A stretch of DNA of 42,444 nucleotides, taken from positions 1 through 42,444 of the forward strand of contig LT642176.1 in the NCBI GenBank assembly GCA_900128585.1, read 5' to 3'. This document shows, one piece after another, positions 1 through 9,838 of the stretch. The stretch's first letter is position 1, and each line of letters opens with the position of its first letter. The notes under the pieces are model-generated. The model was not told the origin of the DNA and made no database searches. It was given only the letters and a program-made list of their open reading frames with translations. The position numbers were made by a program, and so were the translations under genes. This stretch comes from Stramenopiles sp. TOSAG23-3. Taxonomy: Eukaryota > Sar.

Positions 1-710
1 GGGCTATTCAAGAGAACATTTCCAAAGGAAATTCGTCTCTACGGCAAGCGATTCACGATGGGTTCGTTCTCACGGATAGCCAATATTGTAAAATATGCGA
101 AGACGACGATGAACGAGTTGATGGATCGACAGCTACCGTGGTGGTCCACGACACGGCGGAGAATGAGCTGCACATTGGCCAAGTCGGCGACAGCCGGGCA
201 ATCCTTGTGAAGAAAACGGGCTCGTGCACTTGTCTACACGATATACACTTGCCCACTGAAGAGGGAGAACGAAAACGGATTGCAGCATTGGGAGGAACGT
301 TAAAACCTGATTCTGGCGGGGTGTTGAGGGTAGAAGGGGTTTTAATGGTCAGTCGCAGCATTGGAGATTCGTACCTGAAGAAATTCGTAACAGGCCACCC
401 CTCCACCCACACGTTCAAGTTATCTACCACTCGGCCGGAACTTTACGGTGCCGCAGGCAGCGTGGACGAGGAACCCAGTGATATGTTTCTTGTCCTAGGA
501 AGTGACGGTCTATTTGACTACGTCCAACCCAGCGAGATGGGAAACATGTTATCGGGGTGTAAAAACATTGACGAGGCAAAATCATGCTGTGAGCGCGCCG
601 TGTGCACTGCGCTTGCTCGCGGCAGCGAAGACAACATTACCCTTATGGCGGTCCCTTTGATCCCGTCTCTAAAAAGAGGGCGCAAGGAATCAAGCTTTTG
701 CGAAGACTAA
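1..710 (+). CDS. PP2C-family Ser/Thr protein phosphatase, C-terminal part (5' end outside window)
   Basis: This is a metal-dependent protein phosphatase (PPM/PP2C fold) that removes phosphate from Ser/Thr. The frame is open from base 3 to the TAA at 708-710, so the gene enters from the left. No internal start needs to be assumed: the in-frame residues before position 138 already carry the family motif DGSTATVVV. Further PP2C signatures follow in order: QVGDSRAIL, the SRSIGD motif, the metal-binding LGSDGLFDYV and the terminal SEDNITLM. A short basic tail (KRGRKE) ends the protein. It converges on the methyltransferase gene, with a 265-base spacer. The substrate cannot be inferred. Confidence 0.9.
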   Translation, partial: AIQENISKGNSSLRQAIHDGFVLTDSQYCKICEDDDERVDGSTATVVVHDTAENELHIGQVGDSRAILVKKTGSCTCLHDIHLPTEEGERKRIAALGGTLKPDSGGVLRVEGVLMVSRSIGDSYLKKFVTGHPSTHTFKLSTTRPELYGAAGSVDEEPSDMFLVLGSDGLFDYVQPSEMGNMLSGCKNIDEAKSCCERAVCTALARGSEDNITLMAVPLIPSLKRGRKESSFCED

Positions 711-975
711 ACTAAAACTCTTAATTATTTTTGAAGTGTGTCGCGAACCTTTTACATATAATGCACCGAAATCTTAAAAATATTTTATCAGAATTGTAAA
801 AAGAGAGTATTATTTAAGAATTCTTAATTAATGTTAGCAGTCGTATTAATGCCCCGGTCAAATGATCCTAAGATACAGCGACCTTATACAAAAACACATT
901 TTCTCAACAGCGCCGGCAGTCACCATGACCACCTGGGAACATGTCAGTATCATAAATATCGAATCGAAACAGTCT
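711..975. other. Convergent intergenic spacer, no gene
   Basis: AT-rich spacer between the 3' ends of the PP2C and methyltransferase genes. It holds short A and T runs that could serve 3'-end formation. I see no ORF, hairpin or shared repeat element here. Confidence 0.5.
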
Positions 976-2127
976 TTAACAACTCGGTGCCACGTCATTT
1001 TCCACATATTTCCCATAAATACATATGTTGCATGGGCCTGGCATATTTTCAACAACCGTAGACGACACCACATACTTTTTACCCTCCGTGCAATTTGGGG
1101 TCGACGACGAGCTTTTGCCCAGCAACCCTTTGCCCAGAAAGTCTTCTGCCTTCTCAAGAAGGTATTTTACAAGCTGAGGGTGCGTCTTCACACGAGACCC
1201 GTCCCGTAAGATACGATTAGGAAAAAGCTTGGGGAAAACGCAGCATGGAACGACCGCAAATACCTTTTTGTCAGTTAAAGACATTTCTACTATGTCATCT
1301 GTTGCTTGATCAGGGTGCAAGCCTAATACCAAGTCTGCATTTTCCCACAGTTTTGCGCAAGTCTCATTCACAGTTTCTTTGGAAAACGAAGAATCAAATT
1401 TTCCACAAAACTGCTTTCCAAAACCGATTTCAGTGTAGTGCTTCTTCACTTTATTGAGGTCACAATCATTCAATATTGTGGCCTTGACTTTTGGGTGAAG
1501 CCACGAGCATTTCAATTCACCAACATTACCGTCAGTTGGGAAAGCACTTTGGCCGACACTCTCCTCTGCACTATTGTTGCTCTTTCCAAGAGCTTCTTTG
1601 ACCAGCAATGTTGATTTGAAACGGGTGAGTCGCATACACATTGGGTCAACAACGACACTACATACGCCGTTCCCTCCACATATGTCCAACACAAGGGGGG
1701 ATGCAGTACTGTCGCTTTGAGAGGGTTTTAGCAACAGTTTTTCGTCGCACAAAAATTGATGAAAAGCTGCAAAACGCTGTTTCTGCTTCTTTCGGTGAGC
1801 GTTTACTTTTCTATTCATCCGGTTTCGGTTTCGCTGCGGCATTTCCGTGGTTGAACCTTCTTCCATTTTAAAATGTTTCAGCCTCTGCTGCCTTCGACAC
1901 TCTTCCGTTTTCCGGCGTTTTGCATCCATAAACTCTACTTCTGTATACCACCTGGTTGTGCCATCACTACTTTCTTCTAAAACAACGCGGTGCGTCGCTC
2001 GCAATGATTTTCTAATCGAGTCAGCTTCTTCATACCGCTTGCGTCCCCGTAGCTTCGCCCGCTTGTCGACAAGCCTTTTAATGGTTTCCCGCTCTTCTTC
2101 AGTGAAGGAGTTAGTGGAAGACTCCAT
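976..2127 (-). CDS. Putative SAM-dependent methyltransferase with charged N-terminal extension
   Basis: A 383-residue protein starting at ATG 2127. The first ~50 residues are a charged helix (KRYEEADSIRKSLRA) resembling the short helical segment at the C-terminus of cysteinyl-tRNA synthetases. A lysine/arginine-rich linker follows, with nuclear-localisation-like clusters. A Rossmann methyltransferase core begins near residue 147 with the SAM-binding motif VLDICGGNG. It is followed by ADLVLGLHPDQATD and FAVVPCCVFPKLFPNR, with LHPDQATD standing where RNA methyltransferase-like proteins carry LHxCGxxTD. I infer an RNA or protein methyltransferase, substrate unknown. It lies on the same strand as ORC1, whose 3' end is 486 bases upstream. 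Confidence 0.7.
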   Translation of the reverse strand: MESSTNSFTEEERETIKRLVDKRAKLRGRKRYEEADSIRKSLRATHRVVLEESSDGTTRWYTEVEFMDAKRRKTEECRRQQRLKHFKMEEGSTTEMPQRNRNRMNRKVNAHRKKQKQRFAAFHQFLCDEKLLLKPSQSDSTASPLVLDICGGNGVCSVVVDPMCMRLTRFKSTLLVKEALGKSNNSAEESVGQSAFPTDGNVGELKCSWLHPKVKATILNDCDLNKVKKHYTEIGFGKQFCGKFDSSFSKETVNETCAKLWENADLVLGLHPDQATDDIVEMSLTDKKVFAVVPCCVFPKLFPNRILRDGSRVKTHPQLVKYLLEKAEDFLGKGLLGKSSSSTPNCTEGKKYVVSSTVVENMPGPCNICIYGKYVENDVAPSC

Positions 2128-2613
2128 TGTGTTGCATACCTTCTCTTTTTTAATTTTCTTTGAAAATCTATTTGAAGAGGCAAAAACTTTCTCCTCTTTT
2201 TTTATTAAATGTATTGTCTAAGCGGAAATCAATGTATTCATAGTTTCATTTATATAATTACTTTTTTTTACACTCCGGCATTGAACGAACTGGGACATGA
2301 CACATTTACTACCGGTAACCGGTAAGTAATATTATACCAACCACCAACTCGAAACTAAATGAAAAATGAAAAAAAACCGATGCTATGCTATGTTGATGTT
2401 ACATATCGTTATTTGGATTGTTTTATTCTTTCGATTCGTGCTGGCACCAATGGACGCGGCGGAAGAGGGTTGAAACGAAAGACGAGGAAGAATCTAATTT
2501 CTAATTTAAGTACTCCCGTACTTAGTACGATCTTATTTACTTTTAAATTACTTTGTAAGGAGTAATTCTTATATAAAACATCTCGCTCCTCACGCAACAC
2601 ACCGCCGTTCAGT
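2128..2613. other. Intergenic spacer between methyltransferase 5' end and ORC1 3' end
   Basis: It holds the likely promoter/5'UTR of the methyltransferase and the 3' region of ORC1. The self-complementary run taccggtaaccggta near 2312-2326 belongs to the same TACCGG/GGTACC flavour seen at 24.8 kb and 37.56 kb. No convincing gene is visible; the ORFs here are short and unlike protein. Confidence 0.4.
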
Positions 2614-5109
2614 TCAGAAGAGATTTCTGGTGACCGGGTCATCGGCAAGGGCAAACACAACGTCGTCCATCAGGACATTTAGACGAACTTTCGGTTGCCA
2701 CTCGTAGTCAATGGATCGTTTCTCCATCCCCAGCAGCCCAGAAGCAGCAAGCCGCCGGCACAGGGCCTTTATCTCCATACATTTCGGGTGCTGACTTTGT
2801 ACCCCCCCCCGCGTTCGGCACAAACTTTCAAACCGTCGCACTACATCGTCGTAAAATATTTCCTCGATGCCGCTAGAACGAATTTGCAGAACCACAGCAG
2901 CGAGCATTATGCGCTCGAATTTGGCTGCGCTTTTGACTGCCAAAATGTACGCAGTAGATGTTAACTCTTTGTGAGCAGCGTTGATGTGCCGAATGGTTAC
3001 ACACGGGGCCTTGTTCCCGGTTTTACTAAGCTCAATATCTTGTTCGTCCTGAGCTTCGCGGTCGCATATTTCAGCTGCTCGCCTCGCAATCTGCAGTGCA
3101 CGGCGAATGTCGCCGGAGATAGATGCTACTTTCCGCGCACAAATTTCGACAGCTGTATCTTCAAAAACTTCAAGCTCTCCAAGCCTGGCTTTCATGATCG
3201 TTTCAATCTGCGATACCGTATACCCCGGAAAAATCACACGCTCTAGCCCCATACGACTTGAAATGCGAGGGAGCAAACGCTCTGGCAGATCCATCGTGTT
3301 TGCAATCCCGACCACGATCAGTCGAGCGTACCGTCGGGACGGCCAGTCAAAGAGGTTGTAAAGGACGGTTTGCTTCCTGGTTACCATATAGTCCAATTCG
3401 TCCACTAACAAAACGCAGCAAGACCGTTTCGAGGAAGGCGTCGAAAATCTACGTTCAAGAAGCATGGCCGCCCGCTTCACTGGAGCGTCTTCCCCCGTTA
3501 ATGCTTTCCAAATAATAGAGTAGGCTTCGTAAGGGTGTGGTAATTTCATACCATTTATCTCGATGAATTGAAAATCTGGAGAAATTCCTTTCGCCGCGTT
3601 GGCCTTCAAGGTTCTCACAACCTCCATCACTGTCGCAGTTTTGCCCGTTCCAGGCATCCCTGAAATGTACAATGCGTTTCCAAGACCCCCCCTGTCTACA
3701 GCCCCTTTCAGGAACGTCATTATCTGCCCCCTTTCTTTTTCCCTGCAGGGAAGGGACTTGGGCACGTGAGACAACTGCAGCGCAGCACAGGCGCGGGCGC
3801 AGCCCTCAAACGATTGTTTGCTGCTCTTTCGCATGTTGCCCCTGACTATCATAGGCGCTTCGAAATCCTCATCTCCGACAGTATTCGATTCGTTGCTATT
3901 GCGTGTGCCCGCATCGAGATCGTCATCACTGTTCGGGCCCGATTTTCCATCAAAATGGTCATAAGATTTCATCCTTTTACTGTATATACGAGCCCGTTTG
4001 ACCCTTTTGTCTGCCCCCAGGATGGGCCGAATTATCCGAGTTTTTGTACTGTAAAAGGCTTTGCAAAAAAACGCCTGTTTTTCTTGCGACAGGCTTGTGC
4101 GCTTTTTGGCAGCATAAAAGTCGGTTTCCGTCATCACCTCAGCCTTTCCTTCGATACAATCGATAGTGTTCTCATCTACATGATCACTTTCATACAACTC
4201 ATGCGGCGATGCTTCCGATAGCCATCGATGGGAACGGTTTCCAGCCCCCGCCCAGTTGCTTCGGTGTATCTTTGCCGTCCGGGACGAATAAAACCATCGT
4301 CCTTCAAACCACTTTTCCATGTACTGGTCTTCCCAGAGACTTTCCAATTCTGCAACCCAAAGGTCATCTTCTTCGTCGTCCATTCGCACAAAAACACAAT
4401 CTCCAATGTGATACTCATCCTCGTCTAGACGGAAGCCCTCATAGTACTTATCCGTATTAGCTTTGTCTCCTTTCTTGTCAACCGTTTCAATATTCTTCAA
4501 GGGCTTCCCGATCCACCTCACTCGACGAGTGCCCCCTGGCGTGCGGGCAATGGAGCGTGGATTGGATGGAGTTCGGCTAACTGGTGTGCTTGCGACTGCC
4601 ACAGAAGTCGAGCGAGCCTTCGGGACAGGGGATTTTGCCCCAGACTCGCCAGCGCCACTACTTGGTTTGCGGCAACTTCTCTTCTCGCCAGGGTTTTCCA
4701 TCCGTTCTAACTCCTTCTGGGTCCGCTTTCGTGACGTTCGAGTGCCGCTCTCTTGTTGGTGGTTATCATTTTTGGCTGACTCTTCACCAGGACTCTCGTT
4801 CCCGTCGCCATTCTCCATGTACTGGTTTGCTTCTTCCACCGCCCGTCGAAAGAACGCCGAACGACAGCGTTTTATCATTTGTTCTTTGTACTCTTCGAAA
4901 AGCCTGATGTTCTCCGATTTTGCTTCGGCGTATGTTTCATCACCAAAAAATACAACATTGATTTTATCCTCTGCAAGGACAGCGTCCGCATTATCCCCAG
5001 CGTCTTCTCCTACCTCTTCAGTGGATGCAATTTTCGCAGGCCACCAAGGGTGGCCTTGAATCTTTGCCCATACCACTGTCCCAGACTCGAACGCCTCAGG
5101 GGCCAACAT
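2614..5109 (-). CDS. ORC1: Origin recognition complex subunit 1 with N-terminal PWWP and BAH domains
   Basis: ORC1 is the AAA+ subunit that drives origin binding and MCM loading in the nucleus. I start at ATG 5109 (831 aa). The frame stays open without ATG up to a stop near 5241. Domains in order: PWWP at about residues 8-95 (WAKIQGHPWWPAKI, a histone/DNA reader); a basic Ser/Pro linker; BAH at about 235-345 (HIGDCVFVRMDDEEDDLWVA); AAA+ at about 450-700 with Walker A GMPGTGKT near 484 and Walker B LLVDELDY near 565; and a C-terminal winged helix. Plant ORC1 carries PHD plus BAH and animal ORC1 carries BAH; the PWWP is unexpected. A run of nine C (2802-2810) lies inside the winged helix but keeps frame. 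ORC1/CDC6 identity is firm; BAH plus length favours ORC1. Confidence 0.93.
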   Translation of the reverse strand: MLAPEAFESGTVVWAKIQGHPWWPAKIASTEEVGEDAGDNADAVLAEDKINVVFFGDETYAEAKSENIRLFEEYKEQMIKRCRSAFFRRAVEEANQYMENGDGNESPGEESAKNDNHQQESGTRTSRKRTQKELERMENPGEKRSCRKPSSGAGESGAKSPVPKARSTSVAVASTPVSRTPSNPRSIARTPGGTRRVRWIGKPLKNIETVDKKGDKANTDKYYEGFRLDEDEYHIGDCVFVRMDDEEDDLWVAELESLWEDQYMEKWFEGRWFYSSRTAKIHRSNWAGAGNRSHRWLSEASPHELYESDHVDENTIDCIEGKAEVMTETDFYAAKKRTSLSQEKQAFFCKAFYSTKTRIIRPILGADKRVKRARIYSKRMKSYDHFDGKSGPNSDDDLDAGTRNSNESNTVGDEDFEAPMIVRGNMRKSSKQSFEGCARACAALQLSHVPKSLPCREKERGQIMTFLKGAVDRGGLGNALYISGMPGTGKTATVMEVVRTLKANAAKGISPDFQFIEINGMKLPHPYEAYSIIWKALTGEDAPVKRAAMLLERRFSTPSSKRSCCVLLVDELDYMVTRKQTVLYNLFDWPSRRYARLIVVGIANTMDLPERLLPRISSRMGLERVIFPGYTVSQIETIMKARLGELEVFEDTAVEICARKVASISGDIRRALQIARRAAEICDREAQDEQDIELSKTGNKAPCVTIRHINAAHKELTSTAYILAVKSAAKFERIMLAAVVLQIRSSGIEEIFYDDVVRRFESLCRTRGGVQSQHPKCMEIKALCRRLAASGLLGMEKRSIDYEWQPKVRLNVLMDDVVFALADDPVTRNLF

Positions 5110-5703
5110 CGGGTAGGTATCGTCCGAAAATGTGACACCAGCAGCAATACGGTCCAATAAAATGCCACGGCCCACCTGCGCGTCTAATACTTGTATTTTA
5201 TAAATTTCGTTCAGGCCAATCCCTTGTTTTACTAAAATTTAAAAGGGTTTCTTCTTTTTGAACCAAGAATGACTTCACTCAAAAAATGCACAATGTGTGT
5301 GGTATCGTTTGCTTTAAATCGTGATGGGGAAGATTCTTTTATTCCTTTTCTTTGCCACTTACTCTTTATTTATAAATATATGTATGTATATATTTATTAC
5401 CAAATATGAATAGTGTATATTTTTTTGAATATTTTAATAATAATAAAATATAATAATAATAAAAAAAAGAAAGAAAGAAAAAAGGGAAGAACGAAAAAAG
5501 AAAGAAAGAACGAAAGAAAGAAAGAATGAATTCAAACTTCTTTCTTCGGGGGTTTGTAGTTGTATGTGAAGTTTAATATTGTAAGAAAACATTTTGTCTA
5601 TTAAGAGGATTTATTTCCTCATCATCACAGAGCCACAGGTTTTTTTTGTACAGAATTTCTTAAAACTAATCCCAACTACCTCTTATCCGTGCCAGTGTCA
5701 GGG
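5110..5703. other. Spacer upstream of ORC1 with GAAA microsatellite
   Basis: AT-rich promoter-side spacer of ORC1, on the other side facing the 3' end of the FAM185A-like gene. A (GAAA)n/polypurine tract occupies about 5459-5527, next to TAA repeats. In-frame codons upstream of the chosen ORC1 ATG are open to about 5241, so a non-ATG or spliced 5' extension is possible. I see no ATG for it. Confidence 0.5.
5459..5527. repeat. GAAA/polypurine microsatellite
   Basis: Imperfect (GAAA)n run preceded by an A tract. Purine-only strand, of the same class as the GAA tracts elsewhere in gene 5' spacers. Confidence 0.9.
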
Positions 5704-6963
5704 TTATCCATGCTTTTGAGAACTTTTGATAGCCTTCAAAGTTTGCTCTATCCAGGACGTAAACTCAAACGAAACAGCTCCATTCTTTGCGCGAGCAACG
5801 ATCTTGGAATTCAAGTTCCCCGAATCTTCTGGGCCCCAATTGAACTCTGTACTTGTCCGAATTTTCCCACTTTCAAACGCGCTGCCCCCCGTCGCCCCAG
5901 GCGTCGACGCCCTGGGGCTTTCTTGCATCGCACTAGGCACAAATATCAATGTCTCGGTAGAATGCTCAGCTTTTTCGTGCAAAAAATCTGGCACCTCAAC
6001 CCCCCGTTCCCCTTCCAGTCTCAAATCTGCCACAACTGTGCTGCCCGCGGTAAGCGTAACCCTCCCATTTTCTGAAGATATTTCTGATGTGGAATTGTTT
6101 TCGACTTTGTCGACATGGCAAGTCACATTACCATCGGAACACTTTACGTTCACACTCCCATCTGCACTCGTAATTGTAACGCTGTCACGGCTCTGGACAG
6201 ACAAGGAACCCTGGACATGCCCAAGGGAAACCTGTCCTCTAGGCGCCTTCAACCTATAGCTTCCGCCGTACATCGCATCAATATCAATCCCTTCCCCGCC
6301 AAATGCTTCAACACTAATGTGCTTTCCCATGAGCCGTTTGCCCTTTACTTTGGTGGCACAAATTTCTTGGTCGCCTTCGAGCCATGTAGGAACATCCACA
6401 GTACCGTTTTGAGTCTTTAATTGTATCGCTTCGCCCCGCGCCTTGTTCACGGTGATGTCCCCTTCCGGCACGCTAACGGCCAGGTTGCCTTCGAGTTTCC
6501 CAGACATGGAGAAGTTAGTTGGCACAGCACTATCGATGGAAATGTTTGAATGCTCTGGAATCGCCACTGAAATTTTTACACATTTTGACGCCGACTTTCC
6601 TATATTATCAATGTTTACGTGCGTCGCAGTTCTTCCATTCGCGCAAGTTTCCTCGCTTATATCGACGTTCTCGTGTAGCAGCGTGCCGCCACCTTGCTCG
6701 TGTTCAACGCTCAGTCGGAACTCATCGGACCAGGTTGGACGCACGGAGACTTCATAAATCTGCTGGCCCGAATTACCATTCCCAAGTACTATGCCCAACT
6801 TTCCTGCCTGGCCGTATGCAGCATTTTTGTAACACTGACTGCTTTCAGACGAATATCTAGGCCGACCCGTGGAACAGCCCAGCGTTTTCAAGGACCGAGC
6901 GGACGGTGACATAGCGCGCAACCATTTCTTGCTCGAGCAGACACCGGGCCGTGGGAGAAGCAT
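5704..6963 (-). CDS. FAM185A-like DUF4097 beta-solenoid protein, probably mitochondrial
   Basis: I start at ATG 6963 (419 aa), because the longer frame would need a TTG start. The N-terminus is rich in Arg, Ser and Leu and almost free of acidic residues (LLPRPGVCSSKKWLRAMSPS), fitting a mitochondrial targeting peptide. From about residue 60 the protein is a succession of short beta-strand repeats (NFSMSGKLEGNLAV, SVTITSADGSVNVKCSDGNV) typical of the DUF4097 putative adhesin fold found in FAM185A. No catalytic motif is visible, and the function of the family is not established. It is on the same strand as ORC1 and diverges from the Nudix gene across a 960-base spacer. Confidence 0.65.
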   Translation of the reverse strand: MLLPRPGVCSSKKWLRAMSPSARSLKTLGCSTGRPRYSSESSQCYKNAAYGQAGKLGIVLGNGNSGQQIYEVSVRPTWSDEFRLSVEHEQGGGTLLHENVDISEETCANGRTATHVNIDNIGKSASKCVKISVAIPEHSNISIDSAVPTNFSMSGKLEGNLAVSVPEGDITVNKARGEAIQLKTQNGTVDVPTWLEGDQEICATKVKGKRLMGKHISVEAFGGEGIDIDAMYGGSYRLKAPRGQVSLGHVQGSLSVQSRDSVTITSADGSVNVKCSDGNVTCHVDKVENNSTSEISSENGRVTLTAGSTVVADLRLEGERGVEVPDFLHEKAEHSTETLIFVPSAMQESPRASTPGATGGSAFESGKIRTSTEFNWGPEDSGNLNSKIVARAKNGAVSFEFTSWIEQTLKAIKSSQKHG

Positions 6964-7923
6964 TTGAAAAAACACACCAAAACGCTTGGATGAGGACAAA
7001 AACAATATTTCTCAATACCCTGTTCGACTTGCACAGGTTGAAATTGCACATATATATCTATCCTTGAATCCTAACGCCCATCGTGTAGAAGGTATGCAAA
7101 TAAATGATATCTCTTCTGGTGTGAGAGAGAGTGTGGTTTCTTCGTTCTCTTTTACTGTCTACTATTTTTTTTATTATTTATATTATTATTATTATTATTC
7201 GATCGAACACATTCTTCATTCCTTCTTCTTCTTCCTTCTTCATCCAAAATAACCCAACCCATTCTTCTTCCATGTTAAATTAAGGAGAAGAGAGATATTG
7301 TTTATTATTTAAATTATATATAAGTATTATTATAAGGGAATATCTGTCATTTTTATTATACAGACTATGAGTAATAGTCCTCTAACAAAACAAAGTGATA
7401 TTAAATAAATAAATATAAAAGTGATACTACTGGATAAAAACCTTAATATATATATATATACCATAGGAGATTATCTTTTTATTTATTATATTTTTTATTT
7501 ATTTATAAGAAGAAGAGGAGGCAGGCACGTACCGGTTCTTACTACAGGCAGGTACCAACGAGAAAAAAATAATAATAAAAAAGGAGAAGAAAAAAAAGAA
7601 GAAGACCGCCGACAAAATATTATTATTTTTTATTATTATTTATTACAACAGCAGCAGGCAGCAGCAGTATTTATTAATATTATTATTAATATTATTATCT
7701 CTTCTTCTTCTTCTTCTATAATAATAATATATTAGAATAATTTTACTACCTACCCCCCCCCTTTCTTCTTCGCATCTCCCCCTTCGTTCTTGCTTGTTGT
7801 TATGGTGAATATTCCTACCATAGTCGATACAAAAGATATTTTCATCGAGGAAAAAGGTGGGTAAGATAATTCACGGGAGAATGGGCCAGAGCCGTGGTTT
7901 TTAGTACGTTTGTACATATAATT
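6964..7923. other. Divergent spacer between FAM185A-like and Nudix genes
   Basis: Extremely AT-rich shared 5' region. It contains ATT/TTC repeats at about 7160-7245, a TA run near 7447-7460, mixed GAA and ATT repeats at 7505-7735 and a run of nine C at 7753-7761. The low-complexity ORFs here (Tyr/Ile-rich) are repeat translations and are not called genes. Confidence 0.6.
7505..7735. repeat. Mixed GAA / TTA / GCA microsatellite block
   Basis: Alternating GAA-rich, TTA-rich and CAG/GCA-rich short tandem runs (for example cagcagcaggcagcagcag near 7650-7668), ending in TTC repeats. Simple-sequence DNA. Confidence 0.85.
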
Positions 7924-8496
7924 ATGCTCGTCTCCCGGCGTTGCTTAAAGCATGTCCGAAGGATAGTAAGGGAATTTTCTTCGGGCAAACGGGCGTACCC
8001 AGCGCTGCCGATGTTGGGTTGTGCAGTCAGTGTGTTTTCAAAGGATTTGAAAAGTGTCATACTTATAGAACGAGGAAACCCTCCAAACAAGGGGATGTGG
8101 AGCTTGCCGGGCGGACTAATTGATGTCGGAGAGTTGGTCGAAAACGCCGCGGTACGAGAAGTGTACGAAGAAACGGGAATAAAAGTTAGAGTGTTAAAGG
8201 ATGCAACGCTTGGGGCTTCTGCTAGTGTCAGCCCTTCATTTTGCCAGACGGAGCATATAATTTATGATGACAAGGATGCCTGTGAATACCATTACATCCT
8301 GGCGCATCTAGTAAGTATTGCAGAAAGCCCAACTTCGGATATTGTTGCAAACGACGATGTTTCAGATGCCATGTTCGTGGATTGTGAAAAATTACTGGAT
8401 GGATCATTCGAGAAAGACAACCCGAAGTTCAAACTCACGCCGAAGACCAAGGATATCGTTGAGCTCGCCGTCGCGGTATTGCCACGGTATAAGTAA
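7924..8496 (+). CDS. Nudix hydrolase, probably organelle-targeted
   Basis: A 190-residue protein starting at ATG 7924; the longer frame begins with GTG and is not needed. The N-terminus (MLVSRRCLKHVRRIVREFSS) is basic and amphipathic with no acid before residue 17, suggesting mitochondrial import. The complete Nudix box GX5EX7REUXEEXGU is present, with GLIDVGE followed by REVYEETGI. Nudix enzymes hydrolyse nucleoside diphosphates linked to another group, using Mg2+ held by the box glutamates. The sequence before the box (GNPPNKGMWSLPGG) resembles ADP-ribose / 8-oxo-dGTP type MutT proteins, but the substrate cannot be fixed. It converges on the nucleotide-sugar transporter. Confidence 0.88.
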   Translation: MLVSRRCLKHVRRIVREFSSGKRAYPALPMLGCAVSVFSKDLKSVILIERGNPPNKGMWSLPGGLIDVGELVENAAVREVYEETGIKVRVLKDATLGASASVSPSFCQTEHIIYDDKDACEYHYILAHLVSIAESPTSDIVANDDVSDAMFVDCEKLLDGSFEKDNPKFKLTPKTKDIVELAVAVLPRYK

Positions 8497-8761
8497 TTTC
8501 TTCAGGTGACAAGAATTAATTAAAATTCACTTGACGGGATTGGTATAATATGAAAAGTTTAAACTTTATCCCAATATAAATGATTTCTTTATAACACAAA
8601 TGTCGTACTTTAGTACTGTAATTATCTTACCAAGCATGATATCATATACAAATGTACGTCATTCCGAATTCTGATCATAAAAAAAAAAGAGAGTTACACG
8701 CGAAGACACGCATATTTTTCAAAGCAGTCCGGTGCAAATTCGAAACTTAGACCACGTAAAT

Positions 8762-9838
8762 TTACTTTTGCGTTACGGTTGCTGTCCCCAAACAGTCTGG
8801 CAAATACTTGTCGACGCCTAGCTCGGCCAAATAATCTCGCTTCGAGTTGTAAGCCTGCAACGAAGCAAACACGATCGCAGCACCAACAAAAAATTGGATT
8901 GTGATAACGAAGTCAAACAAGTAAACCGATGCCAAACTCGCCAAGATAACGCCAACGGAGGTTACGAAACCTTTGATGATATTGTCCGCATACTTCAGGA
9001 CTGCCCCTACAAGCAGCCCCCCTCCCGCCTGAAGGAGAATAGCAACCCACAAGGATGTTTTGAATTCGTTGAACATGCCGTATTCTATAATCTTGGTCCG
9101 GTCCTTCGACAACATTGCGATCGTGCTACCAACAACACCGAAAAAGGCCAGACAAATGTTCTTCGTCCACATCGTGGGCTCCCAGGTGTGCAGCACGTCG
9201 TCCGGCTTGGTGTCCTTTGTGGATTTCATTGCCCATTCCATGAACGTCCCAGCAATACCACTGGTCACAGTAGCACAGCACGCACAGATTAGGCCAAGCA
9301 TGTAATTCTGCGACGCTTCTTCGTCCGACACTTTCCCGCCACTCGGCTTCCACTGGGCGAGCGTTACTCCTACGAAAAGAAAGAGAATCGCCACCCATTT
9401 CTGTTTCCCAAGCACACGTCTGAAAAATATCACGTTAATAATAGCTGCAGAGAACACTTTCAGCTGGTAAACTACGGTGTAAATGGCCGGTGGGAGGTTT
9501 CCGATCGCAACCATGTTCAAGTTGTTTTGAATCACGTACAGAAAGGATGGTATTGCCAAGGCGAGGAAAGAGGACGGTCGCTTGATAACGGACTCGTTCA
9601 AGTCGCGGAGCAAGCCTTGGTAGCCTTTCTCGGCGGTGATAACACCAATACAGATCAAACATTTCAGCAATTCCACACAAAAAATGGCAGTGCTGACGCT
9701 ATACGTAGACTCTTGCCCTGGCGTTGTCATACTGGCATAGTGCGTCACAATGATAACAGATGTGTTTTGGATCGCTAGCAAAGCCAATAGCTTCGCACGG
9801 AACAAGGCGGAGGCCTTGCTGTTGTTGCCGGCACTCAT
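8762..9838 (-). CDS. UDP-galactose/CMP-sialic acid-type nucleotide-sugar transporter (SLC35A family)
   Basis: A Golgi membrane antiporter that brings a nucleotide sugar into the lumen in exchange for the nucleoside monophosphate. I use ATG 9838 (358 aa) rather than the upstream TTG. About ten hydrophobic helices are visible. The family-defining stretch VIQNNLNMVAIGNLPPAIYT and the following YQLKVFSAAIINVIFFRR mark the SLC35A/NST clade. So does the C-terminal GGLLVGAVLKYADNIIKGF. The last residues are short and polar (TATVTQK) with no obvious ER-retrieval signal. Substrate choice among UDP-Gal, UDP-GlcNAc and CMP-Sia cannot be read from sequence alone. Other glycan genes in the window (GH27, LicD-type) are not adjacent. 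Confidence 0.9.
   Translation of the reverse strand: MSAGNNSKASALFRAKLLALLAIQNTSVIIVTHYASMTTPGQESTYSVSTAIFCVELLKCLICIGVITAEKGYQGLLRDLNESVIKRPSSFLALAIPSFLYVIQNNLNMVAIGNLPPAIYTVVYQLKVFSAAIINVIFFRRVLGKQKWVAILFLFVGVTLAQWKPSGGKVSDEEASQNYMLGLICACCATVTSGIAGTFMEWAMKSTKDTKPDDVLHTWEPTMWTKNICLAFFGVVGSTIAMLSKDRTKIIEYGMFNEFKTSLWVAILLQAGGGLLVGAVLKYADNIIKGFVTSVGVILASLASVYLFDFVITIQFFVGAAIVFASLQAYNSKRDYLAELGVDKYLPDCLGTATVTQK

Noticed and set aside
4463-5059. 198-residue plus-strand ORF
   Set aside because: Antisense shadow of the PWWP/linker part of ORC1.
5110-5175. Upstream extension of ORC1 to a GTG
   Set aside because: No ATG in the extension; nuclear genes need ATG unless shown otherwise. The same logic shortened the FAM185A-like, Nudix, SLC35A, PAP2 and secreted-protein genes to their first ATG.
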